From Hydractinia symbiolongicarpus (lineage: Eukaryota; Cnidaria; Hydrozoa; Anthoathecata; Hydractiniidae), in contig NC_079884.1 in assembly GCF_029227915.1 (NCBI RefSeq), positions 14,384,001 to 14,448,000 on the forward strand: a DNA stretch of 64,000 nucleotides. Direction: 5' to 3'. Position numbers and translations under genes: made by a program. Within the stretch, counting starts at the first letter, position 1, and each line of letters starts with the position of its first letter. Below the pieces are notes generated by a model. That model was not told the DNA's origin, did no database searches, and saw only the letters and a list, made by a program, of their open reading frames with translations. Positions 35,901 through 48,591 of the stretch are shown one piece after another.

Positions 35901-38900
35901 TCTGATGAAGCAAAAAAGAAAGATAAAGAAAATACAGGTTTAATAAGATAAAAAGTTGATCCTGTTTTGAAATTAATATGTAAAATGTGCTATAGGCTTT
36001 AATGTTTTTCTTCCAAAACCACCAGCTGGAAGTGAACAACACTTGTTCGCCACGGAGAATTTTTAGAGCTTATATCCCACAAAAAAACAAGTTAATTTCG
36101 TACGACAGAGCAGGTCGTCTAGAAATTTGTATTTTTTTAATTGGTTCTTAAGATTTTGGACTTAGACTTCCAGTGATCACACAACAAACTCTGTGATTTG
36201 TTGTATTTAAACAGTTTTGACAAAACATATATGGTTAAAAAAGTGTTTGGGCCATTCAGTTTGGCGTTTTACATAAATTTCAATATTTAGTTACTATTAT
36301 TATGCCCAATAACAGAATTTACATGTTTTAGAGCTAGCTGATGACGTCATAATTTTGCATAATTTGAAGACATATAACTCGATAGCCAATGAAGATTTTT
36401 TTAAAAAATAAAAAGATTTACATAACTTTCAAAGATCTTTCTTAAAGTCATTTTTTTGTGTGGGAGGTAATGTTTAAAACAATTTTTTTAAGTTTTACAG
36501 CACTTTCACTTCTACAGAACCGCTACATTTGTTTAGCATGGCCTGTGCGTTTACCTGAACCTCAAGCACTAAAATCAAGCATCGTATTTTTTGAACAGGT
36601 TTTTGAGCAACAAGAACAAACAAACGCTACCAATTGAACAACTATAGACAAATGATTAATTTCCAGCAGGGCACAACCTCAGCAGCTATCAACACTCGAA
36701 ATAAATTTCTGTATCAGCTTCTGCCCCAGATCTAGCAAAACGGACTCGTTTGTGCAAATACGCACTGCAAGGAAAATGAAAACATGAATAAAATGTTTAA
36801 CATTACTGGGGTACAATAACATAACTATTTCGAAGGCCATAAAACAACAGTAACAAATATTACAGACAGTTCTCACAAGGTGTTTAAGCAATCTGACAAA
36901 AAACGTGTCTTGCGTATCTCCCTTCTTTTCTAATTTTTTTCAAAGTTTCCTCTTGCAGGCTTTTAATGCTTTTCCCTAGTATTAAATGACTATATAAATC
37001 AATTACTGATGACGTTTAAAACCACAATCTTAAACTCAAAGAAATGCTCGACTAATAGAGTTGTTTTTAAGAAAATTCAAAATCGTTTGTTGTGAGATAT
37101 AATCAAGGTACACAATCAAAATGAACTCTTTATTTTCCTGACATATCTGATAAACTGACAGAATCTTGGATTATTGTCATAATTTGAAGAGAAAATAGAA
37201 AAACTTCAAGGGGGGGTCATATTTATTAAAACAAGTTATCACAAAAATTGTTCTTAAGTGAAGAAAAAACAATGTTACTGATAAGAGAATATTTTAGGTG
37301 TTCTAATTACATTATCTGAGCATGTTACTCATGGGCAATTAATTAATAACAATTAAATTATGAGCCGTCAACTGGTTATGCATTGTTTATGATTAGTTCT
37401 TTATACAAGCAATTATTTTACTGGTGGTAGCCTTTTAACCATTCAGTTTATGAGTACAATTGAGTTGCTTTTATCAAGGGGGAAACCAAATCACTAGGAT
37501 ACTATGATTGGTAGTAACAATTAGCCACTATAAATAACCTCTTGCAATAAAAAAATGTGCACAGTAAAGTATACCTTTGTCCATTCTTGAATGCACTCTA
37601 TGCAGAACATATGAACACAATTTTCAGGTATTCCAATCATTTGGTCTGTAAATTCACCCAAACATATTGGACACATGTTGTGATTTTCATCATCATCATT
37701 ATGATCTTCATCGCTACTGCTCGACCCTAAAATGACATCAATATAAAAAATACTATCACAAGTAAAAAATACGGTAAGGAAGCAAGTTACACATTTTTAA
37801 GAAGTAGTGTTGGCTAACCACTATGATGCTTGACTCAACCAGTGTTTAAAAATTAGAAAAATATCTGAAATGACACAATACAAAAAATGTATATACTAGA
37901 TTTCAATTAATAATTTTGAACTGAAGTAAATAATAGTAACAAGGGCTAAACAAAAATAAATAAGCTTTTTTTTAAAGGAATGTCCACATCCTTTGCTAGA
38001 AAATGCATGTTACTCACAACATTAACTGCATGGGCACTTTCAGAAAAAACAGACCGTAGACATAATTAGGCTAGCCACACAGCAGACTAATTCTATTTAC
38101 AGGGAAAATGAAAACTACGTTCTATATAATACTTTGTTTATTTAAAGTAAAACTGTATTTTTATTTCAAATAACTCTGTATAAACAGGTAACTTCCTGAG
38201 TAACTTGAAAAACATGTACATAAAGATAGCTTCTAACGAGATATATTTCAAACGTTTTGGAGCTGGAAATTTACTACTTCAAGTTCATTTTAAGAATACA
38301 GTTTATCAACTATATTTTACATGTAATGTTATATTACATTGGTAATGCGATGCATCTCTGTTTTTGCGTAATTGCTGTTTCCAACATGCCAACATGAATT
38401 TGCTAGCTCTCACTATGAGATCATGTCACTATGCCTATTTCTTAATTGAGGGATTCCTACTGCTAACATACCATTATCCATTATATACTTTATTTTTAAA
38501 TTAATGTAAATATATACTTCCATACGTGTTTTTACTACTAGGATTGTTGTGTAATGCTTCATTTTCCATGACACTAAAACATTGGTTATGGAATATTTTC
38601 ATGCTGGTACAGTCAAATCTGTATAAGACTTAATAAAATTGGTCGTCTTAGGCAGGTGGTTGTCCTAGAAAGCACCTCTGTAAAAAGTTCTGCCTCTGAC
38701 ATATAGCCATCTCAGACAGGTTTTTTCCTTTTAGTCTTGTAGAATGCATTAAACTATTTGAAATTATGCAAGGACTGTGGTCTCCAAGTTATGCAAACCG
38801 TGATGTAAATGTAAATGTTTTTTAAAAAAATATGGTCGTCTTTCACAGGTATTATCTTGTCCGGGGGATGATAAATTGTGGCCGTTGGTTGCATTAAGCA

Positions 38901-39748
38901 TGCGGTTGTCTTATAAAGTAGCAAATGACAGTAAAACACATTGGGGAACTCAAATGTGGTCGTCAAGTCAGGCCTTGCACAGGTGGTCGTTATAGCAGGT
39001 TTGACTGTATGTGTGTTATAACTAAGGTTCCAAAATTAAGTACTCCTGTGTCAAGAATAAGGGTCTGCTTGTAATATTTTTGTCTCCTTGATTATTTCTG
39101 TCAGAAATATTTGCCATCAATCACCTTTTCCTGGACAAGCTGTATCGTTTTATTTCTATATTTTATTGACCTAGAAATTTTCATATAATTTCAAAAATCG
39201 ACATATATTTCTAAGGTTAAAAATAAAAACTTTAAAAATGGTCCCATCTCCTTTTTTTTCCTAAAAGGTGTGCAAAAAACATATGCCACAAGCCAGCTTT
39301 GATTTATACATAGTAAAGAATTTTTTTTCAATAGATGGATAAACTATTAATTGCTGGTTAAGTTCTATTACTTAAATCACTTAAATCACTTAAAATCATC
39401 ACTTAAATTTACTTTTTTTAATGACAACTTACCAGTAAAAGGAAAAACGGAGAATTTCAAATTTTTTACAATAACCCTTTAAAAGAATGTTTAAGTTGTC
39501 TTGTGTAAAGAGATGTATTAACTGTATGCCGAACCATAAAAAAAATAAAAATGGGGCTCACCCTGAAATAACTGATCTTCCTCATCACTTTCTTCCTCAT
39601 CACTTTCATATCTTGTCTCCTCAAATATCTCAATGTCATCAATTATTAACTCATTTGGGATTTTGCGCTTTCTTGACTTTGGTTTTTGCAATCCAAAGTT
39701 ATTTTCATTATCACTTGTACTTTTTGACGTTACGTCACTTTCATCCAT
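29951..39748 (-). CDS. PHRF1: PHD and RING finger domain-containing protein 1, 12 exons, 989 aa
   Basis: Exons: 39748-39562, 37726-37575, 35901-35818, 35528-35466, 34302-34244, 33805-33615, 33532-33350, 33235-32956, 32672-31154, 30855-30739, 30243-30191, 30032-29951; total 2970 nt, in frame throughout. The acidic N-terminus precedes a RING (MCPICLGEF, ENCVHMFCIECIQEW, NNCPVD with Asp as last ligand, about 81-120). A PHD finger is split over three exons (CGLCDREEALLLCDECD, YHLDCLDPPL, EWHCPEC, about 161-206). An Arg/Gly-rich segment, lysine-rich stretches and KKPLSYEEYKNRKLYKELFG follow. The C-terminal helices (LLKPYYKQKTISKDEWKSIL, HVEHFYYQDGELKK) match the SRI-like end that in PHRF1 binds the RNA polymerase II tail. 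PHRF1 is a nuclear E3 ligase linked to transcription and DNA repair. The 53-nt exon 11 has a weak GTGTGA donor and is least certain. Shorter than human PHRF1 (about 1650 aa). Confidence 0.92.
38610..39007. mobile_element. pogo/Tigger-like MITE in PHRF1 intron 1
   Basis: The ends are inverted: CAGTCAAATCTGTATAA at the left, and TTATAGCAGGTTTGACTG at the right. A TA dinucleotide flanks each end (38608-38609 and 39008-39009), as expected for Tc1/mariner-class insertion. GGTCGT/GGTTGTC motifs recur several times inside. At 398 bp with no ORF it is non-autonomous. Confidence 0.75.
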
Positions 39749-40467
39749 TTTTGCAAAACTTTTGTTTTTAGAAAAATCTAAAAAGTATCTAAGTTTATTA
39801 AAAATCAGTCATGAAAACAAGAGTTTGCTTTTAACAGTACATTCTTCTCGATACTTCTACAGTAAATGGTGCTTTTAATTTCAACATTTCAATATAAAGA
39901 GCATAGAAAAGAAAATAACAACAGGTTTTCAGAGGGTTAATTTTAAATTTATTCACAAGAAATGTACTATCAGTATTTTTTTTTTGCCCAAGGACAAATA
40001 CGTATCCTGTGCGGGTGTGTTTATCAGTTATAACAAAAAAACCTGCTAAATTTCAAAAGAAGTTAAAATTTTGTGCTCATACACAACAATATTAAATTCT
40101 CAGACCACTTTTTAAATACATTATATGTTTCTTTTTCTGCCTTACAATATCTTGTGAAATGGAGTCTTTAAATTTAACACTTGACAATTGCTGAAGGAAT
40201 TGCCGCAGGAATTGCTGGCATTCGTTTCAACAAAAATATCGTGAGAAAAATTTGCACAACCAAAGATACCATATAACAAGTGTATATATATGCTAGTCTT
40301 AATAACCAAAAAGAATACAAAACAAAATTTTATGTTTGATGCCCTAGATTATTAGCTGTAGTACAAGATTTTGCAGCAAATGTTGTAACAAAGGTATAAC
40401 TTAAAATTGTAATCCAAAACGTCATTACACATTTAAATTAGTAATGACCCTAATACCATATGTCAAT
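39749..40467. other. Upstream region of PHRF1
   Basis: No coding exon recognised. A minus-strand TTTTTAG some 40 nt above the PHRF1 start codon could be the acceptor of a 5' UTR intron or a trans-splice site. No core promoter element is distinctive. Confidence 0.3.
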
Positions 40468-42440
40468 GCACACACCTGCGTTAGGCTGTGTTTGGAACAA
40501 ATACAGAATTGATAATTGATTGATTGATTCTATTTTGTGTATATATAGTGAAATGTTGTTTCAATACCACAGTGTTTGGCCATCTTGCTGTGTCAGTGAA
40601 CTTCATTGGCAATGCTGAATGCAACAGTAGAGTATTTTTCAACAACAGAAACAGAGAAATTGGATGCAGTTAAATCCTTCATTAGCTCTGTGAATTCGTC
40701 AACCGCTTACATGTATCTCCAAAATATATCCACTGGTATTTAAGTTGACTGAATCATCTGGAACAATTGTGTGTTTGTATCTTTGGTTGTCGATCTCTTG
40801 CATGAAGTTTGAAGGCCAGATTGGTCTTGGATCATCTGGAATGCAACCATCCCAGTCTAAGTTTCTTGTGATAAATTAAGTCATAAACATTAACCACTGT
40901 CAATTTTCCTGTGATAAAAATATTTTGGTGATCTTGGCAACTTACTGACTTTTCATTAATTTTAACTGTATATTGCCTTTGTTTTCTTTACAGGTTTCTT
41001 TCCTTTGAACTTCATGCCTAAACTAAAGTCAGTAATTTATACCATTCATCATTCCTCGCATACAATCTCATGCCTTCGATGTCGAGACAGATTCAGTCAT
41101 TACTCAGTGATTTACGTGAATCTTTATCAGAGAATGCTACACCTTTAAATCCTCCAACCTTGTCTGTTTGAAGAAGTGTGTTTCTTACGCAGCTTTTCCC
41201 TGAAATGCAATCATTTACATGTTTGTTAAAAATTCCATTCACTTTTGGAAATTCCTTTTGCTATAACTTCGCCGTCTTGAGAAGTTATAGTTATATATTG
41301 GTTTATTCAATATCACAATTACAAAGTTTACACAATTTGCAATTGGTGTAATTGCAAATTTCTTTCTGGTCATTTCCGCAACAACAAAGATGTACTGTGA
41401 CTTTGATTCATGGGTGGTTAAATGTCCTGATAAACCATCTCCGTCACAGGGTATTGCCCTTCGATATATATATATATATACATATATGCATCATGGATTT
41501 CTTTTTCCACTTCTTGTAAAGGATAAATTGGATGCAGACAGTAATGCAGTCTGCCCAATGAAAATTTTGATGGAGTAGATACTAATAAGGAGATTAAGTG
41601 CCAGTGTTATCGACACCTCCTAGATTTGACTTTGGCATTCCTGTACAGTGTTTTCTCACAAGTTCTCTTTTCGTTCTTCCTTGCTTTCCTAAACCAAAAC
41701 TCTTTGCTGCTGCACTTTGTTTCCTGCTTAAGGAATAGTTGTAGTTTCATCCACAATTCTGACTCCCAAGGTTAGGTTCTCATCACATTTAATGGTGAAC
41801 CAACTGGTTACTCCACTATCACCCAACAATTTGTATCTGTCAATGCCATCACCAATTTATAGTCTGCTTTCCTTATTATGCTTTTTTGTAGCTTGATTAG
41901 CTTGATAAGATTGATAAGATTGTCTGTTTCTCATATATTATCGTTAACAGGATGTTTTGGTTTGCTTTTCCGGAAAATCTTGATTCAACATAAAATGTTC
42001 TTAAATTTTATGGAGGGCATTGTTTAAATCAGCAATTTTTGACAGTTGTCTTTCTTAATTCAAATGTAGTGTATATAATGGGTTGTATTCTAAGCTCTTT
42101 ATAATTGCTTCTTAACATACTTTTTAGGTTAGCGATTTTATCTATGCACATGTCCAAGTCTTTTACGGTTTAAATTTCCTTACTGAATGAATTTTCATCA
42201 ATGAAATCACATATCTTCTGAAAGTCATTAGACTTGAATTGCTAGGTTACTCATCATTTAAAACAGCACAGACAATACTTTTGTGAATGTTAGAATGTTT
42301 TGATTACAGTGACATTGAAGTTACATTAATTTATTTTGATTCGAATCTCTTGGACTTTTGCTTATTTACAATTTGTTGCTGCATGATTGTAATTTGCACA
42401 TGTGCGTAAGACTGTGTTTGGGACAAGTACACAAAAACTT
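40468..42440 (-). mobile_element. Probable retroelement remnant flanked by short direct repeats
   Basis: Similar roughly 40-bp direct repeats (GCACA..TGCGT-AG-CTGTGTTTGG-ACAA-TAC pattern) lie at about 40471-40505 and 42395-42430. On the minus strand near 40862-40740 an open segment reads LDWDGCIPDDPRPIWPSNF and then QEIDNQRYKHTIVPDDSVNL. The DWD..IP....W pattern resembles the region after the RT of BEL/Pao-like retroelements. The rest is broken by stops. Family and borders are tentative. Confidence 0.4.
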
Positions 42441-45265
42441 TACTACACAAAATTTTATAAACCAATCTATTAGCCAAATCCGCAAAAAATCTTAAATCAA
42501 CAATCTGCAAAAATTAAATTTCTGCAAAATCTGGAAAATTTTGCAGATTCTGTCAACCGCAAAACTTAATCCCTGTGAAGGTTTATTCCAATAAAGTATT
42601 CTTGGCCATGGCAACTTAAATTAATGACTTTTATCCAGCAGAATTAATGACTTTCATTAGCCAAAAAAATTAATATGCCTTCACAACAAAGTCACAATTG
42701 ATGTCAGTAGGATTTTTGTTTTAAAAAAATAATTTAATATTTTATACTCACATATATATAGCTGCGCAATAAAACCCAAAATTATTATATTAGCAACAAG
42801 TGTCTTTATGAATTTTTTGTTTAAAATTGAAAATGATTTTCCAGCATTAAATGTGGCCCCCTCAAATTAATAATTTGTTTGTTGCAGAAAAAAATTAGTA
42901 TCTTGTTTTCCTTTAAAAAAATTGAATAAATAAGTAGCAAGTTTTCTTGTGCTGTTTTGAAAATTATGCGGCAAGAATTATCCTTTGCTGTTTCAAAAGT
43001 TATACAGAATATGGTGTTGTTTTGAAAGTTATACAGCAGGTTATTCTCCTTTTACTTATGTTTTATTTATTTTTTTCATGCAGTCTTATAAAAAATCTAT
43101 GTCCTACATGTGCAATTTTTTTTAAGGAATATAGTATAGGAAAAAAATATGATATATATATATCATAACAAAGAAGGATGTCACGACAAACATATTCTGT
43201 GATGTATTTTTTATATTATTTTTCCTATAAAGCGGAATATTTAAGCAATAGTCAACAGTATTATATTTTAGCTAGCAAACGTATTTCACCATTATATAAT
43301 ATATGATATATTATAATAACCATAACAAAAGAGGGAGTTATGACAATAACGCATACTTTGTTTTTTCTCAAATTTTTTCAGATTGGCGTTATGATTACTG
43401 ACGCAAGGTAAAGTTTTATAGAAATTTAAAGCAATGTATGTAATAAACGATGTATTGAAATCGTCAGCGATATTTTAAATCTTTCTTCAAGATAAAAATT
43501 AAGATAGTACAGTAAAGTTTATTTTTAATTGCTTTTGTTTACAAATTCTATAGACTTCGCACCAAAAGTATTGTCAACATCACCACACGCAGGTTAGTGT
43601 TATTTATTAATTATTTTCTTTAAAAGACAATATTCTATTATGAAAGTAATTATTTATGCGAGTTGCGCGTACATGGAATGTTACATTCAGACTGTACTGT
43701 ATTTTACAAAAAAGCACAACTTAGTGGAAATTCTTATATACACTCCATTCTCTTGAATTTTTTTGCTTGTTGACAAAATATATATATACACAAATACTGT
43801 CCAACTTGATTTTTAGGGATTATAATTATTTTGTTTCTATTGACAGTATCTGCCTACTGCAAATTAATGATTATACCATAATGCTGCATTACTTCAAAAA
43901 GTTGTGATGGTGGGAAACTCACCTAAGACTTAATTTCCATAATCGGTATGTATGGACAGCATTGGTTACAAAGAAAATAATTGACATACATGTTACAAAA
44001 CAACGTATTCTACGGTAAGCTAATAACTGTGGTTGATTATTTTAAATATGGCGACCAAAGTGGAGGCAAATTTTGGTCAATCTGAATGTAAAATATTGGA
44101 TTTAGTATGGTTAAATCTACAAAGTTAGTTTAGCTGATTGGACTAAACAGAAATTCAGATACTGGACCACTAAAATAAAAAATTTCAGCATTTATAATTT
44201 ATTATTCACTTAATTTGTTTATATACACATGGTCACCCTACCTTTGAAAAACATAAATATTGATAAAAAAATTAGAATACATAACAACCAGGGATTACAT
44301 TAAGATTGAATATTTTTGGCGGGAAATGTTTCAGCGGAAAAACTTTGGTGGAAAACCTTTCGGACATAAAGTTTTATTTTAGCGGAAAATTTTTTGGAAA
44401 AGTCAAAATATGCATGGGTAAGTCTTTTGAATAAATTTTACCAAATTTCAAAAGTAATGATTACGGGAAAAAACACAAAAAGGAGGCTAGAAACACTTAT
44501 AGTGTACATATATTTAATCAAGATCTAAAAAAGGGTCTTCATGATCAGAGCCTAAGAAATGCCAGCTTCGTTGAAACCATTGCAAATTATGGCAGGATTA
44601 TTCTGTAAATGGTGGTGTAGGCCAATAACCCAATGTGGATAGGTTTTAACATTGACAACTTGAGCAGCATATATATCGATAAAATTAGACAAATTTTTTT
44701 GGAAGAAAAAACTTATGGCAGACACAAATGGCAGAAAAATTTCAGGACAAAAAAAATCCAAAAGTTTTTCTCTCTGAAAACTTTCGTTCCTAATGTATGC
44801 ACATATTTGAGTTCAAATCTGAACTTTGTGACATAGTAGGGGCAAATTTTTTGTAGATTAAGACACTGGTGGATCATGTTTAGAAGCTTCAAGTGATGAC
44901 TCAAATCATATTTTTGAGAAAGCTTAGAAGATGAAAAACGCTGTTGTTAGGTTAACAAGTTTTTGAGCTTTGGGGCCACTGGAAATGCTGAAAATATTAT
45001 TTCCAGTAAAAAAGGGGTTGACAATGCTTCCATACTTATAGCACAATAGTACATATGGACACATGCCAATAATGTCCCGGTTTCATGATTTTTCTTTACA
45101 TTCATCATGTGGAAAAAGTGCTTGGTAAAATTTTTTTTGTCCCTGGGAATTTTTTTTTTAAATTGTGGTAAAGACTAAAAACGAAATTCCTGCAGAGCTC
45201 TGCTTTTGACCGTACTACAAATGTAATTTTTAGATTGATACGGGGCGATCCTGGATCTTTAGCTA
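42441..45265. other. Intergenic, old repeats, no gene recognised
   Basis: The sequence is AT-rich with simple runs. CCGCAAAA/TGCAAAA-rich blocks at about 42480-42570 and GGCGGAAAA-type blocks at about 44310-44400 look like decayed dispersed repeats. I found no exon with a supportable domain. Confidence 0.4.
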
Positions 45266-45273
45266 GGTTGTCC

Positions 45274-45737
45274 AAGAGGGTGCCAATAAGCCGCAAACGC
45301 CTGCATATATAAGGGAGAGTTTGGGCGACTTTTTGAATTAAATTGATGGTTGTCCGCTGAAACCGCCCGCACTTTTCCGAACACACCCGGACATTTCTAA
45401 AATGCAACACCTTGTAACATAAACATGGCGGACGACAGTTGAAAGAGAAAGGAGTTAACAAAGTTTATATATAAGTTTATCAAGTATTTCTTATGAAAAA
45501 CCATAAAAAACAGTTTTTTTAAGAACTTCGCACCACATAGTTAGTTCATTTTAATTTTTATACTTTTTTAAATAATTCTTCGAGTCATTCGTGGTGTATC
45601 TTTTTTTTTGGGGGGGGGCATAGTTCAGGACTATGAGGTATTTTTCGGGCAAATACCTGAAATTTTTTCAAAGCGCCGAACTCACCCGAAAACACCTGCA
45701 CTTTTTACGGCGTATGCGGCTTAATCGGCACCCTCGT
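45274..45737. mobile_element. hAT-like MITE with 8-bp target duplication
   Basis: GGTTGTCC occurs as an exact direct repeat at 45266-45273 and 45738-45745. Immediately inside, the ends are inverted: AAGAGGGTGCCAATAAGCCGC on the left, and GCGGCTTAATCGGCACCCTCGT on the right. The similarity extends further inward over ACGCC and CCGCCCGCAC-type blocks. Eight-bp duplications are characteristic of hAT elements. There is no transposase within its 464 bp. Confidence 0.8.
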
Positions 45738-45745
45738 GGTTGTCC

Positions 45746-47121
45746 CACAAAAGGGGATGCTTGCTCTCTTACCTGGTTAGATCACAGAGGATTCCTGGCT
45801 TGTAGATTGAGCCTAACTAAGTAAGGCAAGCATCCCTTGCAAGCTTGCAAGGAGATTAAAAAGTATGTATACCTGTAGCTACCTAAATTGAAGCTGAAAC
45901 TGTTAGCTAGCTAACACTAACATACATACTTTTAGCCAATGTTAGCTATAGCTTACCTATTTGTTGAGCAAATGTTACGTTCCCTTAAATTAAAATACAA
46001 ATTTCCCCCTTTTTACATTGTCAGCCTTTTCGATATCTTACAACAGCTTCAGGGGTTTTGGGCGATTAAAATTACTGATATGCTGAATCAAACCCATTAT
46101 GCACCTACCTGCTACATCTGATCCTGATCTTAGACGAACCGCGCATGCAGCTAACTGCAACAGAATTACAAACGCAAATTACTGGATAACGGTGCGTAAT
46201 TTAAAATCGCCCTTTTTTGTGCTTCCGGGAAATACCCATTTATTCTTAAATTCCCCTTTGTTTGTTTACCTCGTCTGGGATGTAGAGAAGCAACCTTCTT
46301 ATATTTCTGTTTCTTATAAAGAAAATACGTTTTGTCTTATCGCACCATTAAAAAAGGTGCAACATCATTTTCTAATGTTCCGCAAAACTGTGTCAATAGA
46401 CACTTCCCCAATTTACAGCATGAAACAGGAGGTCTATAAGAGAAGCAATAGCACTGTCCTAGCCACTTTCCAGAATGGTAAGATTGGCTAATGCTACAAA
46501 TATCCCTGTAATTTTGTGATGGTCATAAGCAGAACCTTCAGGGATGGTTGTTGGTTAGCTCTAATTATTTCAGTTTTTTTTTTCATGGTAAAACCGGCAG
46601 GATCGGATACTTCGTGTTGTTAAAATGCCTTTTCGTGCTTATCATAAAAAGCGACATAGGGTTGCAGATTGGACTAATAAATAAAAGAGAGAAATCTACC
46701 CGGCGGAGAGGGAAGGTACTGTATTGAAAAGCATACTGATTAAAGCCTCGTGAGAAAGTTATTGACAATTCTGGAGAATTGAATAAGATAGGGGTCGATT
46801 AATAAAGTTACCCCACTCGCTTAGACGGGTTAGCTCGCCTCATAAAAAAATCAAAGATATTTTTCAGTAGACTCCATAATCCCAACGCCCCTGTGAATAA
46901 AAAATTCGTTCGAAAATATATAGATTTTGTATTATAGGAAGTTGGACCATTTTCATTTAGATCTACCTTCTCTAAATACAACAATATTTGAACTTGTTTT
47001 TTTAAGGTTCGAATCTCCTTTTTATTTCTTCGTCGAGTTAAAATAACCAAATATGGATGTTCGACTTTTTGTTGTTTGTTGTTTTGACAGAAAACATCTA
47101 TTAAGTCGATTCGTTTGTAAA
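45746..47121. other. Intergenic, no gene recognised
   Basis: Open stretches exist at 45939-46121 and 46099-46491 (plus) without recognisable domains, splice-supported partners or homologous motifs, so I do not call genes. A CTTGCAAGCTTGCAAG palindrome lies near 45836-45851. Confidence 0.35.
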
Positions 47122-47586
47122 TGCTCTAATTAACGCTTTTTAACGTCCCTCTGCAACCAAAAATATCAACCACTCTTCGCAGCTTGAGCTTCAAAACTAC
47201 CGAAGGCGCTAGAAATTTGTGTACACTAACTTTCCCCCAGACCCTTTTTCCCGCACGGTCCCGGGAGATGTCGGATTGGTATATTTAATAAACTCCAACT
47301 TTCTATTAATCGCCCCCTGTCTATTAAACGCCTTTCTTAAATAATCGCTCCCGTTTAATATGGAAAAAAGGAGCCTAGAATTTAAGTAAAACAGAACAAT
47401 CCAGGTTGTTTTTTCGAGCTAATTAGAAAATCTCTGCTGAATCTTCTCAAAATTCTGCGGATTATATATACACAATATATATATATGAATATATATAAAG
47501 TGCAGTTTTTTTAATAAACGCCCCTCACTCAAAAATAAAATCTCAGAAATTAAAAATTAAATAAACGCCGGGCGTTAATTAGAGCA
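47122..47586. mobile_element. MITE with perfect 15-bp inverted ends
   Basis: TGCTCTAATTAACGC (47122-47136) is exactly reverse-complementary to GCGTTAATTAGAGCA (47572-47586). The interior repeats an ATTAAACGCC/ATTAATCGCCCC theme at least five times, consistent with a foldback family. No clear target duplication and no ORF. Confidence 0.7.
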
Positions 47587-47815
47587 AATAGGATACTTAA
47601 AAAAATAGAGGAAATGTTTCGACAACGAGACAGGAAGAAAATCGTTCGAATTACAGGTGTTTAAAACGGGGGGCTTGGTTCTACTTATTCGCTATGCCTA
47701 TGGCAGTTATTAAAATTTGTCAAGGAATTATTGTTGTCCCAGTAAAATTGTTCGAAATACAGGGAGTCGAATTACAAAAAGTTTACTGTATAACCGATAA
47801 TGATGCCAAGAGTAT

Positions 47816-48591
47816 TTAAGGTGGTTCCCCTAGAAATGTCCAAAATTCAAGGATATTCTTTTACCTGTTTTCAGACCAAAAATTCATCTTAGAATACAGT
47901 GTTAAATTTCGGTTTATATTGTGTAATCCGGCACTTTACGCAACCAAGCGAAAAAAAGCTGCATAGCAACGCCCATAGCGACCGACCATTTTTGTCATTT
48001 TTAGGGAGCTTGCTGCATCTTGTTCCATGTTTAACGCCTGAAAATCGCTAGGATGCCACTTTCGAGCCTCGCAAGGCAATTAATTACAGTTCCACAATGT
48101 GAAACGTATTGTTGCACAAGCAGTCACAAAGCAATTTCTTCTGTCATTGCAGGCATTAGTACCACTTAGTGTTTAAATGAAACCGATTTTCAATTCGAAG
48201 TTTTGCTTTTCAGTTATTTTGTCGAGGTATTGCCAGTTTCGCCCTGTTTTAGCTTTTCTTTCGTCCAAAAATTACCGCATCAGTTCTCTGGAAGACGAGT
48301 CAGCCTTACGAAAATGCGTTTCACCTAATCCTACACGTGACCCTTGAGGAACATACGCGACCAAAAAGGCGCTTGAAATAGCGCATGTTGTTACTTGGTT
48401 AGGCGTCGAGCAGCAAAATGGCATATTTTGCCTATATTTTTCCTAGCAACGGGTAATCATGGCAACCAATCAATTAAATTCTTGACTTAATTTCGTCGTA
48501 CTGTCACATACTACGATATCCTCATCAAGTATCCTCAGAAAAGACAATTATAAGGCGAGTTTATAGTTTTTTTCTAAGGGAACCGCCTTAA
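47816..48591. mobile_element. TTAA-flanked MITE
   Basis: TTAA lies at both borders (47816-47819 and 48588-48591). Inside it the inverted ends are GGTGGTTCCCCTAGAA (left) and TTCTAAGGGAACCGCC (right). Insertion at TTAA suggests a piggyBac-type mechanism, which is inference. At about 770 bp with no ORF it is non-autonomous. Confidence 0.65.

Noticed and set aside
46099-46491. 130-aa plus-strand ORF
   Set aside because: No recognisable domain, no supporting splice partners, and composition of chance open AT-rich DNA near a MITE.
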